Shown: positions 1-8,644 of the stretch, piece by piece
How positions within the stretch are numbered: the stretch's first letter is position 1
How the letters are laid out: each line of letters starts with the position of its first letter
Source of the DNA: Candolleomyces eurysporus
Lineage: Eukaryota > Basidiomycota > Agaricomycetes > Agaricales > Psathyrellaceae
Length of the DNA: 10,002 nt
Assembly: GCA_027579435.1 (NCBI GenBank)
Contig: JANBPK010001808.1
Coordinates: forward strand, 1 to 10,002
Reading direction: 5' to 3'
Made by a program: the position numbers and the translations under genes
The notes under the pieces: generated by a model
What the model was told of the DNA's origin: nothing
The model's database searches: none
The model's input: only the letters and a program-made list of their open reading frames with translations

Positions 1-2
1 CT

Positions 3-2122
3 GTGAAAGCTCCTAGTCGTGCACCAGTCAAAGCTCCTCGCAAGCCAACAGCTGGAACCGCAGCTAAACCGGCAACAAAACCTGCTAGGAACGCGGCTGT
101 CAAGCCGGCCCAGAAGCCTGCTGCACGACCGAACAGCCGAAATACTGCTGCAAAACCGGCCGTCAAAGCTCCCTCCCAGCGTCTCACCAAAGCCCCTGCA
201 GCCAAGCGTCCCGCCACACCAGCCAAGAATGGAGCTGCGAACACGAAGAAACCTGTCGCTCCTGTCAAAGCCAGCGCTCGGAAACCAGCTGTCGCGAACA
301 CTCGTAAACCCAGTCAAGTAAACGCCAAACAGCCAACCGGTGCTAAAGGTGTAGTCAAGCGCCCATCTACTGGAAGACAAGCCAAGCCTGCATCGGGTAA
401 ACCAATCAATGAACGTCAACCAGCTACCCCTGCTTCGAAGAGACCTGTTAAGGCTCCTGCTGGTGCTGGCGCGAAGGGCTCGAATGGTCCAGCTCGACGA
501 CCTTCGACTTCACCTGCACGCTCACCCAAATCCAACGCTACGCCCAAATTGCCTTCTCGACGACCTTCCACACCCAATTCTGGAAGCCAGGCCAAACCGC
601 GTACCGCCACTCCCAAGCCTGCGTCCGGTAAACCGACCAACGGACGCCAAACAGCTCCTCAACGTGGCTCGTCTGCGTCGAAGCGACCCGTAAAGGCTCC
701 CGCTAATGCCGGCGCGAAGGGCTCGAATGGCCCAGCTCGACGACCTTCGACTTCCCCCTCTCGCTCTCCCAAGTCCAATGCGCCCTCGACTAACCAGAAA
801 TCGTCTCCCACTGGATCTACCACCAAGAAACGGACGACTCCCGCTGTCGGATCCACGCCCAAGTCGTCGTCTCAACGACCGGCGTCGGTGAAGACGTCCA
901 CCAAACCTTCTTCCAACGTTCCGGTCGGTGGAAAAGCACCTGCAAATAATCTCCCAACTGGTGGTGGTGCTGTTCAACGATCGGGACGAGGTTCCGGACG
1001 AGGAGGAGGAGGTCGAGGAGGTGGAGGAAATCCAGCTCGTGGAGGAGGAGGAAACCCAGCTCGAGGAGGCGGAGGCGGAGGTCCAGCTAGAGGTGGAGGT
1101 GGAGGCGGAGGTGGTCCAGCTAGAGGTGGAGGTGGAGGCGGAGGCGGTCCAGCTAGAGGAGGCGGTGGTGGTCGAGGAAATCGTGGCCGAGGTGGTCGAG
1201 GAGGTAATCGAGGAGGACGTGGTGGAGCTGCTGGAGGAGGAGGACCTCCCGGACCTCCTGCCGGTGGACCTGCCGCACCTGCCGCAGGTGGAAAATCCCA
1301 GGGTGATGTGAACCAGAAGGCTGCTCAGCTCCATCTTGACCAATTGGCCTGGAAGAACAAAAAAGCTGACGCCAAACGAGAAGGAGCCAGGGACGGGAGA
1401 AACTGGAAGCAAGTCTTGCGCGGCAAAGGCGAACCGACCAACAAAGCTACCTCGTGGCAAGGCTGGACTACTGCCGAGAAGCAGCGTGTTCATGGCGCCA
1501 TCAGCCAAGCTGGACGGGATCAGAAAGCTACAACCAACATGCCTGCGAGAAATGCACAGTTTAGACTGCCTAACCAGCGTAAGTGTTACCTTTGACTTCA
1601 TGGTTCGTTCAGGTAGACTGACCTTGGTGCTGCCATGTCTCCAGCAGCTGTCTTGGCCACGGGAAAAGATGCTCGTGTTGCCGTTTTCAATTCTCACCTG
1701 CACCAATCTTCTCCCATCGTAACGAACCCGAACGTCAACCCAGTACGGGATACGGTACGTTTTGAACTCATTGCAGCCAAACGATTGAGAAACTGACTGT
1801 CACACTCCGTCAGCCACAACATTTCCGCAACGTAAGGTACCCAGTTGGTCACCCACAGGCGGGATCTCGTCCCTTGCCTAATGCTCGTTGGGGACAAAAC
1901 TCCGGACTCAGCGAGTTCCCAGTAAAGGGACGTCCTGGTGGGTACAGTGGAGGCGCTCAGGGGAGGGTGCGGGTAATTACGAAAGACAAAACTCAAACGA
2001 GACCCGCCAAATTCGAAGGTTTAGTGGGCCATGCGAACGACGGAACCAACCACCATTATCAGTTGCAGTCCACAACTCCACCAAGTCCCGACTGGAGCAA
2101 TAACCTACCAGCGTTGACCTAA
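3..2122 (+). CDS. Repeat-rich probable secreted protein with C-terminal RNase N1/T1-like domain (5' partial)
   Basis: I read three exons: 3-1578, 1645-1754 and 1814-2122. The introns are 1579-1644 (GTAAGT...CCAG) and 1755-1813 (GTACGT...TCAG), both with CTGAC-like branch sites. 664 residues are visible and the start lies left of the window. Residues 1 to about 305 are Ala/Pro/Lys/Arg/Ser-rich with KAP and RRPSTSP motifs, about 320-430 are Gly/Arg-rich (PARGGGG), and about 440-525 form a charged linker. Residues about 540-648 match the pattern of the microbial RNase N1/T1 family (guanyl-specific RNA cleavage): His575 after a YP pair, Glu596 in SEFP, a YSGG turn, Arg615 in RVRV, and His635 in GHANDG. 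Glu and Arg are 19 apart, as in RNase T1. His643 (HHY) could be the catalytic His instead. No cysteine is visible. The matching start at 9669 suggests secretion. The exon model is firm; the nuclease call is by motif only. Confidence 0.75.
388..790 (+). repeat. Duplicated coding block in the Ala/Pro/Lys-rich region
   Basis: Two in-frame copies, about 388-545 and 618-790, each encode a segment running KPASGKP... SKRPVKAP... GAKGSNGPARRPSTSP... RSPKSN. The stretch starting at 471 and the one starting at 714 are identical over about 41 nt except for one base (GGTCCAGC versus GGCCCAGC). The copies differ mainly in a short insertion near 656-668 (around APQRGSS). This shows that the low-complexity stalk has grown by internal duplication while the frame was kept. 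Confidence 0.85.
1010..1190 (+). repeat. GGA-rich minisatellite encoding PARGGGG repeats
   Basis: This is an in-frame tandem repeat. A 33-nt unit (GGT CCA GCT AGA, then Gly codons) recurs near 1080, 1113 and 1146. Looser relatives (NPARGGGG) lie at about 1030-1075, and RGG/RGRGG motifs continue to about 1225. The plus strand is almost all purine. RGG-type tracts are commonly RNA-binding, so an RNA-binding role in front of an RNase-like domain is possible but unproven. Repeats of this kind change length between strains. Confidence 0.85.
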
Positions 2123-2157
2123 CTCAGAGACCCTTAGGTGCTAATGCCGTCCTCCAA

Positions 2158-2195
2158 TGTACACTATCCAATCTGGTTTACTAGTGTACAATAAA
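2158..2195 (+). terminator. 3' UTR hairpin and AATAAA polyadenylation signal of gene 1
   Basis: A perfect 9-bp inverted repeat, TGTACACTA (2158-2166) and TAGTGTACA (2182-2190), has a 15-nt loop. It ends on the first base of an AATAAA hexamer (2190-2195), 68 nt after the stop codon. The hexamer fits a polyadenylation signal. The hairpin could affect 3'-end processing or mRNA stability (inference). Confidence 0.55.
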
Positions 2196-2640
2196 GAAAG
2201 CGGTTGCAAAATGTTGAGGCGATGAGTCACACAGCAGAGACAGGTTTAAATGCGAAAATATTCATCGATTGACCAGATATTCGCGATGCACGAGACAGTA
2301 AAGGCCACTTCAAATACCGAATATTCAGGGTATTCGTTCATGAATTCATTCAGAGATGCAGTCGTTAAACATGCATACAAAGTCGAAAGTCGAAGGTACA
2401 AGAGTCCGCATACCAATGCCTATGAGAGACGAATAAATATCATGAGTAGGGAGAAAGATAGATAAATAGATGGGATGCGTTAGATTCTTCAGGTTGTTAA
2501 TGTTGTTGTTGGTCAAGTCAAGGTCAAGATCAGTTCTATGCAAGGTAGCGAACGGGGCAAAGAGGAAACGAAGAAAAAGAGTACGTCTGATCAATAGAAG
2601 GGGAGAAAAAAGGATTCAAGTTGAATAGAAAACAAAAAGT
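2196..2640. other. Gene-free spacer; right part duplicated at 5742-5989
   Basis: I see no gene in this stretch. From about 2379 it aligns with 5742-5989. The two share a 13-nt exact block AAAGTCGAAAGTC (2379-2391 and 5742-5754), then similar (A)ATAAATA-rich and TCAAGTCAA-type stretches in the same order, leading into the left edge of copies A and C. This is a relic of the segmental duplication that built the array. Left of 2379 the similarity fades, so any further G copy here is not recognisable. Confidence 0.5.
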
Positions 2641-3870
2641 TCTAATTCCTGCGTATGAGTCAAGACTCGCTGCCCAAACACACCCCTCGAGGCCAACAAC
2701 TCTCTCCACTCCGCTCTCTCATATCCCTCTTCCTTGTTTTCATCTTTCTAATCGCATAGACGGCACTACCCCATCCGGGAGAAAGCCCGACGTCGAGAAC
2801 GATCAGACCTCCCACCACCAGCGTGGTGCTGGCATCCACCAACATGTGACGAGTGTTGACCAGGATATGCCGACGGATAGTGGGCGCGGAGGTTACCAGT
2901 ACGTGGATGCAGGGAGGGCAGACGAATGGGAATGGACATGGTACAATCAAGGGAAGGGGTCGGGTTAACGGTTGTGTTGGGTAAAGGGTATAGAGGGATA
3001 ATCAAATGATGTGATGTGTTGACGACGACGAGAATAGCTGAGGGATAACGTGCACAAGAGAGCGAGGTGTGTCGACCGAAGCAAGCCCGTCTTGGTCGTA
3101 GGGATCAAGTCGAGGGTCGATCGCAAATTCGCAGACGAGGCCGGACACGACGTGCCCCTAACCGCCTCTTGACCACGATCCTCCCTCCTCCATCAACGTC
3201 CTCCACTTCCTCGTCGTCCCATCTAGCCGGCGTCATGCTGCCTCCCACTCCTACTCGTCCTCCACTCACATCCCCCCTATGAACTGTCCAAACAAACTCC
3301 TACTACTCCCGCCGCCATCATCCATCTTACTCTTCCTCGGCGCATCTCCAACAATGATAGCAGGCGGGTAATCCCCAACATACCCCGACTGTCCCGAATA
3401 GATACTAGCACTCCCATTAGGACTCTGGACCGTCACATGATACGGCGACGTCGACTTCCCTTAGGTGCCCAGTTGCCTATCCATACGCATAGCTGGGGCT
3501 ATTGTACGGCGATAGAGGCGGCGAAGGAAAGGCGGGTACGCCGTGGCTGTTCCGCCTGTGCGGACGTGGTCGACTCCGACTCCTATGTTGTCTTGGCTTC
3601 GTGGGTAGATGTGTACGAGAGACGCAGACGACGGTTGAGGTTGTTGTGGAAGAGGTCGGTACAACATGTTCCCCCGAACCACATTGTTACATAGACATTC
3701 GAAAGCGGGGCAGTCGTCGGCTGATGGTACCCGCCACCGCCGTAGCCCTGTGGACCTATTACCGACCCGTACGGCGGTACGTGGTACTGAGATGGAGCTG
3801 GTGCACCAAATCCGCCATATACGGGTGCGCTGGCCGGTGGGGTCGGTGGTCGGTGTCATTGAGGTGTTGT
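2641..3870 (-). pseudogene. Decayed R gene, copy A
   Basis: This is the best preserved of three diverged minus-strand copies of a gene I do not recognise. Read on the minus strand it has, in order: a Gly/Pro/Tyr-rich part (about 3820-3715, including PPYGS and GYGGGGYHQ), a QQPQPSS part (about 3655), a SPSYAYG part (about 3480, followed at once by a stop), a 64-residue open stretch 3460-3266 with GYVGDYPP and VGDAPRKSK, the block shared with B and C at 3140-3060, and a hydrophobic stretch (STTLVVGGLIVLDVG, about 2835-2790) before AIRKMKT. Each piece is open in a different frame, with stops between. Frame changes also separate motifs that align at DNA level with the other copies. Introns could rescue part of it, but a continuous model was not found. 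The left edge at 2657-2675 matches 5990-6008 at 17 of 19 bases. Confidence 0.5.
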
Positions 3871-3879
3871 CCAAGTAGG

Positions 3880-5170
3880 ACCGGCGCAGGAGGAACCGCA
3901 TGGCGTGGTACTGATGAAAACAAGCGTCGTACTTGGAAGGATGTTGGCGAGGAGAGAGAGAACGAAGCGTGGTGTCGACCGAAGCGTTGCTGTCGTGTAG
4001 GCGGAGGGTCCGACCAAGGTCGATCGGAGACTTGTAGACGAGGTTGGACACTACGACCGCGCAACCTTCACACCACCGCCTTCCCCATCCGCCTTCTTTC
4101 TCCCTACTGCTCCTCTTCATCGTCCTCCTGATCCTCTCCTACTACTCCACTCCCATACCTCTCACGAACTTGCCAACAGTCGCCACAGGAAAGTACGCTC
4201 CGACCGTCCCGAGTACTCCCGTTTCCATCCGAGCTCGGACCGTCACCTCCCACAGCAACGTCGACACCCTCCTGAGCTGATGACTCTAGTTCGGCGGCGC
4301 ATAGGCGCTGTAGGCGGAATCTGGTTGAGGGTGGAGGGATCCTGGTGCAGGAGCCGTACCGGCTGTTGCGAGAGGTGGGGATGCAACGTGCGAAGGCAGA
4401 AGGAGTAGCAGTCAGAGGTGCAGAGGGCAGACTCTGCAGAGTCGTATTCGCGCTCATGCCGCCCCGATCATCTGCCGGCTCTATTGCCTCATGATCGCCC
4501 GAGTGATACGTATGGTTACGCAACGGACTACTTTTCTCCTGGACCCCCCGAAGGAAACATCGGGACGGTATGGATGCTCGGTCGATGCGCTCGAGGTCGA
4601 CTTGGCTTCTATTCAAGATGGCTTGGAGTAGTCGGGGTGCCTAGGTGAGATTATACAAGACGCAGATGCCGGTTGAGCTTGCTGTGGGAGAGCCTGGTTT
4701 ATCGTCTTGGCCTGGACCCACATTGGTGAGTGGACGTTGGAGGCAGTCGTCGAGTGACCTTCAATGTAGCTGACTGAAGTGCTCAACGGCACCTTCTCTG
4801 TGTTCTACTAAATATCACAGTTCTAATCATGAAAAGAGGTCATTCACGTACGGTGAGGAAATGTCGGGACATGATCGAGCACCCCTGCGTTGGGCGCGAG
4901 ATGGCCTTCTTTTGAGCTGCATAACTTTCTACTACACGAGGAGCGTGTACTTGAGGGTTCGCAAAGTAATGGAGAGAAAAACAAGAGGCGAAGAGCGGGA
5001 ACGTTGGCAGAACACCGAACCCTAACCCGGAAGGTTAAAATGATCCGAATTATTCGGCCGATTTGGTCCAACAAAGTCATTCATGAATATGATGGCAAGC
5101 ACTAGATTGGGTGTCTGGGCAGAATAACGTAGGGAGTAGAGTATGCTCAAAGTAAATATGAGCCCATCGG
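3880..5170 (-). pseudogene. Decayed R gene, copy B
   Basis: This is the second minus-strand relic. Shared blocks with A: GTGTCGACCGAAGC is exact at 3972-3985 and 3069-3082, and GACGAGG.TGGACA follows in both. Around 4142-4258 the frame VTVRARM... GAYFP... aligns with VTVQSPN... GDYPP... of A and ends in TAG. DSAYSAYAPPN (about 4315-4280) parallels SQSAYAPAR of C. Towards the promoter side, LTFRVRVRCSANV (about 5040-5000) parallels LNFEFRVRHSATNV of C, and MGSYLL (about 5165-5147) parallels TGSYIYLE. Stops and frame changes break it throughout, and it lacks the AIRK-encoding end that A and C keep. Protein-like conservation between copies argues that the ancestor was coding. Its function is unknown. 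Confidence 0.5.
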
Positions 5171-5279
5171 AGGTTGATATCGATATGCTTGACTCGTTAA
5201 GGTTTCTAACATGCAAGATAATATTATATTCTTATCCCGCTCAGCGAACAACTTGGAGGTTGTGTCCTGGGTTTTGGTC

Positions 5280-5312
5280 GTTCGTGCTCCATGGCAATCG
5301 TATAATATCATG
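5280..5312 (-). repeat. 33-nt block shared with 9041-9073
   Basis: GTTCGTGCTCCATG is exact at 5280-5293 and 9041-9054, and the next 19 bases are nearly the same (ATCGTAT.ATATCATG). Read on the minus strand, both copies start an ATG followed by GAG CAC GAA (Met-Glu-His-Glu) and then diverge. It could be a relic of a 5' exon and start codon belonging to the array family. No long frame follows in either place. Confidence 0.5.
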
Positions 5313-5395
5313 CCATAGAGTAAATAGTCCTGCACTAGAAACTTTGATTTTATCGATTGAATGATTGATAGACATGTATGTCCAAGACTCCGGGT

Positions 5396-5733
5396 TTATA
5401 CATTCGTTGTACGGCTCCATAATTCTGGAGCAAAAAGCTCGTCGTATACGTCCGAAACAGTTCGATCCTCTCTGTCGTGCTGCTCGACATTTTTAATGAT
5501 CTTCTGCTTGAACGAGAATGTCGTTATGTATTTCAGATAGACGACTGAAGAACACTGACCTCCAGTAATTTGACCGCAGGCAGATACCGAATTATTCCCC
5601 TCTTCTTCAAATCCTCGAGACTCTCCAATACGAGTTCGTACGAGCCTCCAGCTTCTGGACTATACAAGAGCTTTGTGTACTGATCTGCACCGTGCGTCTC
5701 AAAGAGGATGAGTGAAGCGCTACAACCGGTGAA
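5396..5733 (-). pseudogene. Truncated copy of gene G
   Basis: Only the 3' part of the G family remains. Exon piece 5560 to about 5733 encodes GADQYTKLLYSPE... DLKKRGIIRYLPAVKLLE, which is 23 of 44 residues identical to residues 195-238 of the intact gene at 7734-8604. An intron at 5504-5559 (GTCAGT...GCAG, 56 nt) sits at the same place and phase as in the intact gene. Exon 5396-5503 continues with NVEQHDREDR... DELF and ends in TAA. The first roughly 190 residues are missing: upstream of about 5735 the DNA instead matches the spacer at 2379-2640. A 5' exon further away cannot be excluded, but none was seen. The intact splice sites suggest recent loss or residual use. Confidence 0.65.
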
Positions 5734-5741
5734 CGTCCATA

Positions 5742-5989
5742 AAAGTCGAAAGTCAAGAGTAATAGCGTCTGCATAGACAAATGAATATGAGAAATAAATA
5801 AAAACATGGGGGTAGATAAGTATGAGATGCATTCCTTCAAAGTGATATTGCCGTTGTTTTTAGTCAATCAAAAGTCGAAGTCAAAACTCGATAAGATCAA
5901 ACAAAATAAATAGAGAACAAGGCAAAGGAATATGAAAACGGGCTTGAGTTTGATAGAAGAGAAAGAGAAACGAGCCTGCTACCGCCTCA
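5742..5989. repeat. Spacer duplicated from, or to, 2379-2640
   Basis: This stretch aligns at DNA level with 2379-2640 (13-nt exact block at 5742-5754, then similar A/T-rich runs in order). It joins the left edge of copy C to the broken edge of the truncated G copy. I see no gene in it. It is AT-rich, with ATAAATAAA-like runs. Confidence 0.45.
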
Positions 5990-7600
5990 GAGTCAGGTCT
6001 CGCTGCCCCAGCATAGTGCTAAAGGCCTCATCCCACATCGTCGTTCTTGTCTTCCTGATCGCACAACTGATACGAAGCTATCAGCCGAAATCAGTATGTA
6101 GGCCTTAGCCGCAGTTGGCAGAGGCTTCGTGTGATTAAGGAAAGGGGTCAAGCAGAAAGAGGTTGGAGACAAAAGGCAGTCGTCTGAGCCTCGTTGAGCT
6201 TTTGTCGAAAGGGTACTTGCAATAAGAAGAGTCGGATGGGGTGGTATTGATGACAACGACCACGATGAGTGAAGTGGTATTCGAAAGAGGGATAACGAAC
6301 GAGAGAGGAATTATGTCGATCCATGCGAGCTCTTGAAGGCCAATGGCAGATTTGTGGACAGGGATCGATATAGACACGACGGAGGTGGGGGCCACAAGTA
6401 GTCAGCACCTCCCCCTTACCACCCCTGTTCTCTTTGTCGTCCTGTTGACCTAGAATGACGGACTCACTCCAATTATCCTCCACTCGCATTCGCACATGAA
6501 CCCATAACCAACTCCATTGACTACCACCCCGCCGTCCCTCCTGCTCACTCGGCGCGTGTCCAACCGTTACAACAGGGGGTATCCTCTCACACGGTAACAT
6601 CAACACCTGGCCGGGGCATAGGCAGATTGCGATCGAGGGCCAACATAGCCTGCGTCAGGACCTGTACCCCTAGGGCACCTCGTCGCATGCCCGTACGCAT
6701 AGCCAAGGTAAGCGATGGTGAGAGTGGCAGGGAGGGTCCAAGGAGAGGCTGGGACGGTATGAATGTACCATCGATGCGCCGGTGGTCAGTTTCGACTTCT
6801 ATGACGCCTCAGCCTGGAGGAGTCGTGATCAGAGCAAGTGGGTAATATATTGATGGTGTAAGCGATACGGATGTTAGTTTGAGGTTGTCGCTGGAGAGCC
6901 TTGTAAACCCGACAGACACCAGCACGATGACTTCGGAGGCAGGAGGAGTCATCGCTTGGAAATACCCACGACCACCATACCTAGATCTGTTGACTCTCAT
7001 ATGGCAACTGGTAGAACGGAGGTGGAGTTGATGGATCTGGTCCACACAAGGGCTCGCTGAAGAGACAACTATGACTGATCTTCGATGTAGTCGACGGATG
7101 CGCTATATTCCGCCTTGCTGTGCGCATCGTTTGATACCGCATTACAAGCCTTCAAAGGGATAGGATACATGCGTACTGTGGATATGTAGAAGTATGATCC
7201 ACCGCGACTAGGCACGAAGTGCCAGACCTTTGATCTGCTTGCAGCGCAAACCTTCACGACTACGTGGGTAGGGCCGTGTTTTTAACGATTGAATAAGGGT
7301 GGGTTTGAGGAGGAGGATATTTCCAAGTCGAAGGAGGAGCGGAGAGAAAGCAGGGGACGAAGGTGACGTTCGTCGCAGAATGCCGGACCCTAAACTCGAA
7401 GTTGAGGCGATTCATGGAATTGGCGAGTTCCGTCGGCACTCTTGAAGTTGTCGAGTCGAATATATACATCTGAGAATAAATCACCAATTTAAAGCTCGAA
7501 CCAAACCTAAGGGAAGTGATAAATTGTAAAACTCTCCCCACAGTTGATCCAAGTTCAAGATAAATATATGAGCCCGTCAGGGAGCGGATGGCCACTTGTA
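5990..7600 (-). pseudogene. Decayed R gene, copy C
   Basis: This is the third relic of the unrecognised R gene. Minus-strand pieces in order: TGSYIYLE (about 7585-7560); LNFEFRVRHSATNV (about 7410-7370); a VDHTSTYPQYA stretch (about 7210-7165) matching LDHVPTFPHR of B; a Pro-rich stretch (about 7045-6980) ending in a stop; GYAYGHATR (about 6705-6680); SQSAYAPA (about 6630-6607); and an open stretch 6606-6148 with RIPPVVTVGHAPSEQ, parallel to DYPPAIIVGDAPRK of A. AIRKTRTTMWDE follows near 6065-6030, ending in TAG at about 5981-5979. No single frame or simple splice pattern joins these pieces. Stops after matching motifs lie at different places in each copy. This suggests independent decay. Confidence 0.45.
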
Positions 7601-7733
7601 ATCTAATTCGAAATGACAACTTCAAGGAACAATATGATACAGAAAAAACAATAGACGTCAATTGTAACTCATCGGCTAAGTGACCTATCTAGCTTAGTGA
7701 GACTTAATAGTACCGGGTATGCGCACGATACGG

Positions 7734-8604
7734 CTACTCTGATCGCCGCTCAACGAACAACTCTCTCCAAACCTCTTCGACGGAGCGCTCTTGCCTATCG
7801 TGCTTCTCTACATCCAAAACGACCCTCTAAAGAAATAAAACAAGTGCGTGAGTAACTCAACGTATTAGCCGTCATGCAGGAAGAACTGACCTCGAGAAGC
7901 GCCACTGCAGGCTTATATCGAACGATATTGCGCTTCTTCAACTCCTTCAACGCATTTAGCACAGTGTCATACGTCTCCCCCTGGCTAGGAAGGTACATAG
8001 TAGACGCAAATTGCTCGGCACCAAGTATTGCGAAGAAGACCAGTGCTGCAATCGCGTTGATCTCCTGCACATCCTTATCTTCGACTCCTTCCCAGTCACC
8101 CATCTGGAGGCCCTCGAGCGTCATCTCGTACCAGTCGCCAATTTTCATGAAGTCCAGCTTCCGTGTGGCTGCGGTAAGAAACGAAGACGTGATGATCGGG
8201 TGGACTTTGGGCGCTTCTCCGTCCGCGTCGACAAAGATTCGTTTTTCTCCAGGGTAGGCGGGATTGTAATACCCGTTACTTGTGATTATATCTCCGAAGG
8301 TGTGAATATAGAGATTGAGAAGTCCCTCAGGACCATCTACTCCATCCGGGACCTCGAGCGTGCCGACTTCCTCGAAAGACGACTTGAGCTTCGACATGAC
8401 CGATTCGATGCGGGACGGGTGGTCGACACCAAATGACCATGTCGTGTAGGCCAGTGCCGATGGAACGGATACTGTTAAATTCTTCTTGAGTATCGAGGAG
8501 AGCTCTGTGGGAGCGAACGATGTCGAGAGGAAGGTTCGAAAAAATTCTCCTGCACTTGCGAGATTTTCTTCATAGGATCGGTTTTCATCGATTACAAGGT
8601 CCAT
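7734..8604 (-). CDS. Gene G: unrecognised 268-residue protein, intact, two exons
   Basis: Exons are 8604-7891 (238 codons) and 7826-7734 (30 codons plus TAG). The intron 7827-7890 (64 nt) starts GTCAGT and ends TTTAG. Reading through the intron would stop at 7795, but the spliced exon 2 (VEKHDRQERS... ELF) matches exon 2 of the truncated copy at 5396-5503, 11 of 24 residues, so splicing is strongly supported. The start is chosen for its Kozak context, GCCACCATGG. No signal peptide or cysteine is seen. The N-terminus is acidic (MDLVIDENRSYEEN). A hydrophobic run at residues 184-196 (AIAALVFFAILGA) is too short for a clear membrane span and looks like a buried helix. The GDIITSNGYYN and PGEKRIFVDADGE regions are distinctive, but I know no family for them. 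It is probably cytoplasmic; function unknown. Confidence 0.85.
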
Positions 8605-8644
8605 GGTGGCTGGATGAGAGAGAGGTAATATCTTGAGTTATATG
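8601..8644 (-). promoter_or_regulatory. Kozak start context and possible TATA-like element of gene G
   Basis: On the minus strand GCCACCATGG (8610-8601) is an almost ideal Kozak context. CATATAAC (8644-8637) lies 33-40 nt upstream of the ATG and could be a TATA element, though it is close to the start codon, so the transcript leader would be very short. The leader between them is pyrimidine-rich (CTCTCTCTC). Confidence 0.4.

Noticed and set aside
928..1311. Glu/Val-rich open frame on the plus strand
   Set aside because: It is the shifted frame of the Gly-rich minisatellite (GGA read as GAG), not a separate gene.
1579..1595. Unspliced end of gene 1 at the TGA near 1593
   Set aside because: A GTAAGT donor precedes it, and splicing restores a long frame with conserved-looking residues up to 2122.
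1579..1612. Shorter intron with acceptor TTCAG at 1612
   Set aside because: 34 nt is too short for the intron sizes seen here, and the CTGAC branch site lies after it. The acceptor at 1644 fits better.
522..1706. Long antisense open frame (394 codons) rich in Ser/Thr/Arg
   Set aside because: It is the mirror of the codon-biased GGA/CCA repeats of gene 1, has no homology-like features, and crosses both the exon-intron boundary and the repeats.
3502..4131. 209-codon plus-strand open frame
   Set aside because: It runs opposite to the conserved motifs, spans the junction of copies A and B, and its composition (Arg/Gly/Cys) is typical of a shadow frame.
6148..6606. 152-codon minus-strand open frame as a gene of its own
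   Set aside because: It aligns with only part of R copies A and B, lacks a good start, and is flanked by broken motifs of the same family, so it is treated as part of copy C.
2379..7600. Transposable element origin of the repeated units
   Set aside because: No terminal inverted repeats, LTRs, target-site duplications, or transposase or reverse-transcriptase motifs were recognised. The block order fits tandem segmental duplication.
7260..7661. 133-codon minus-strand open frame as a gene of its own
   Set aside because: Pieces match copy B, but the middle is AT-rich and intron-like with no match. It is kept as the 5' part of relic C.
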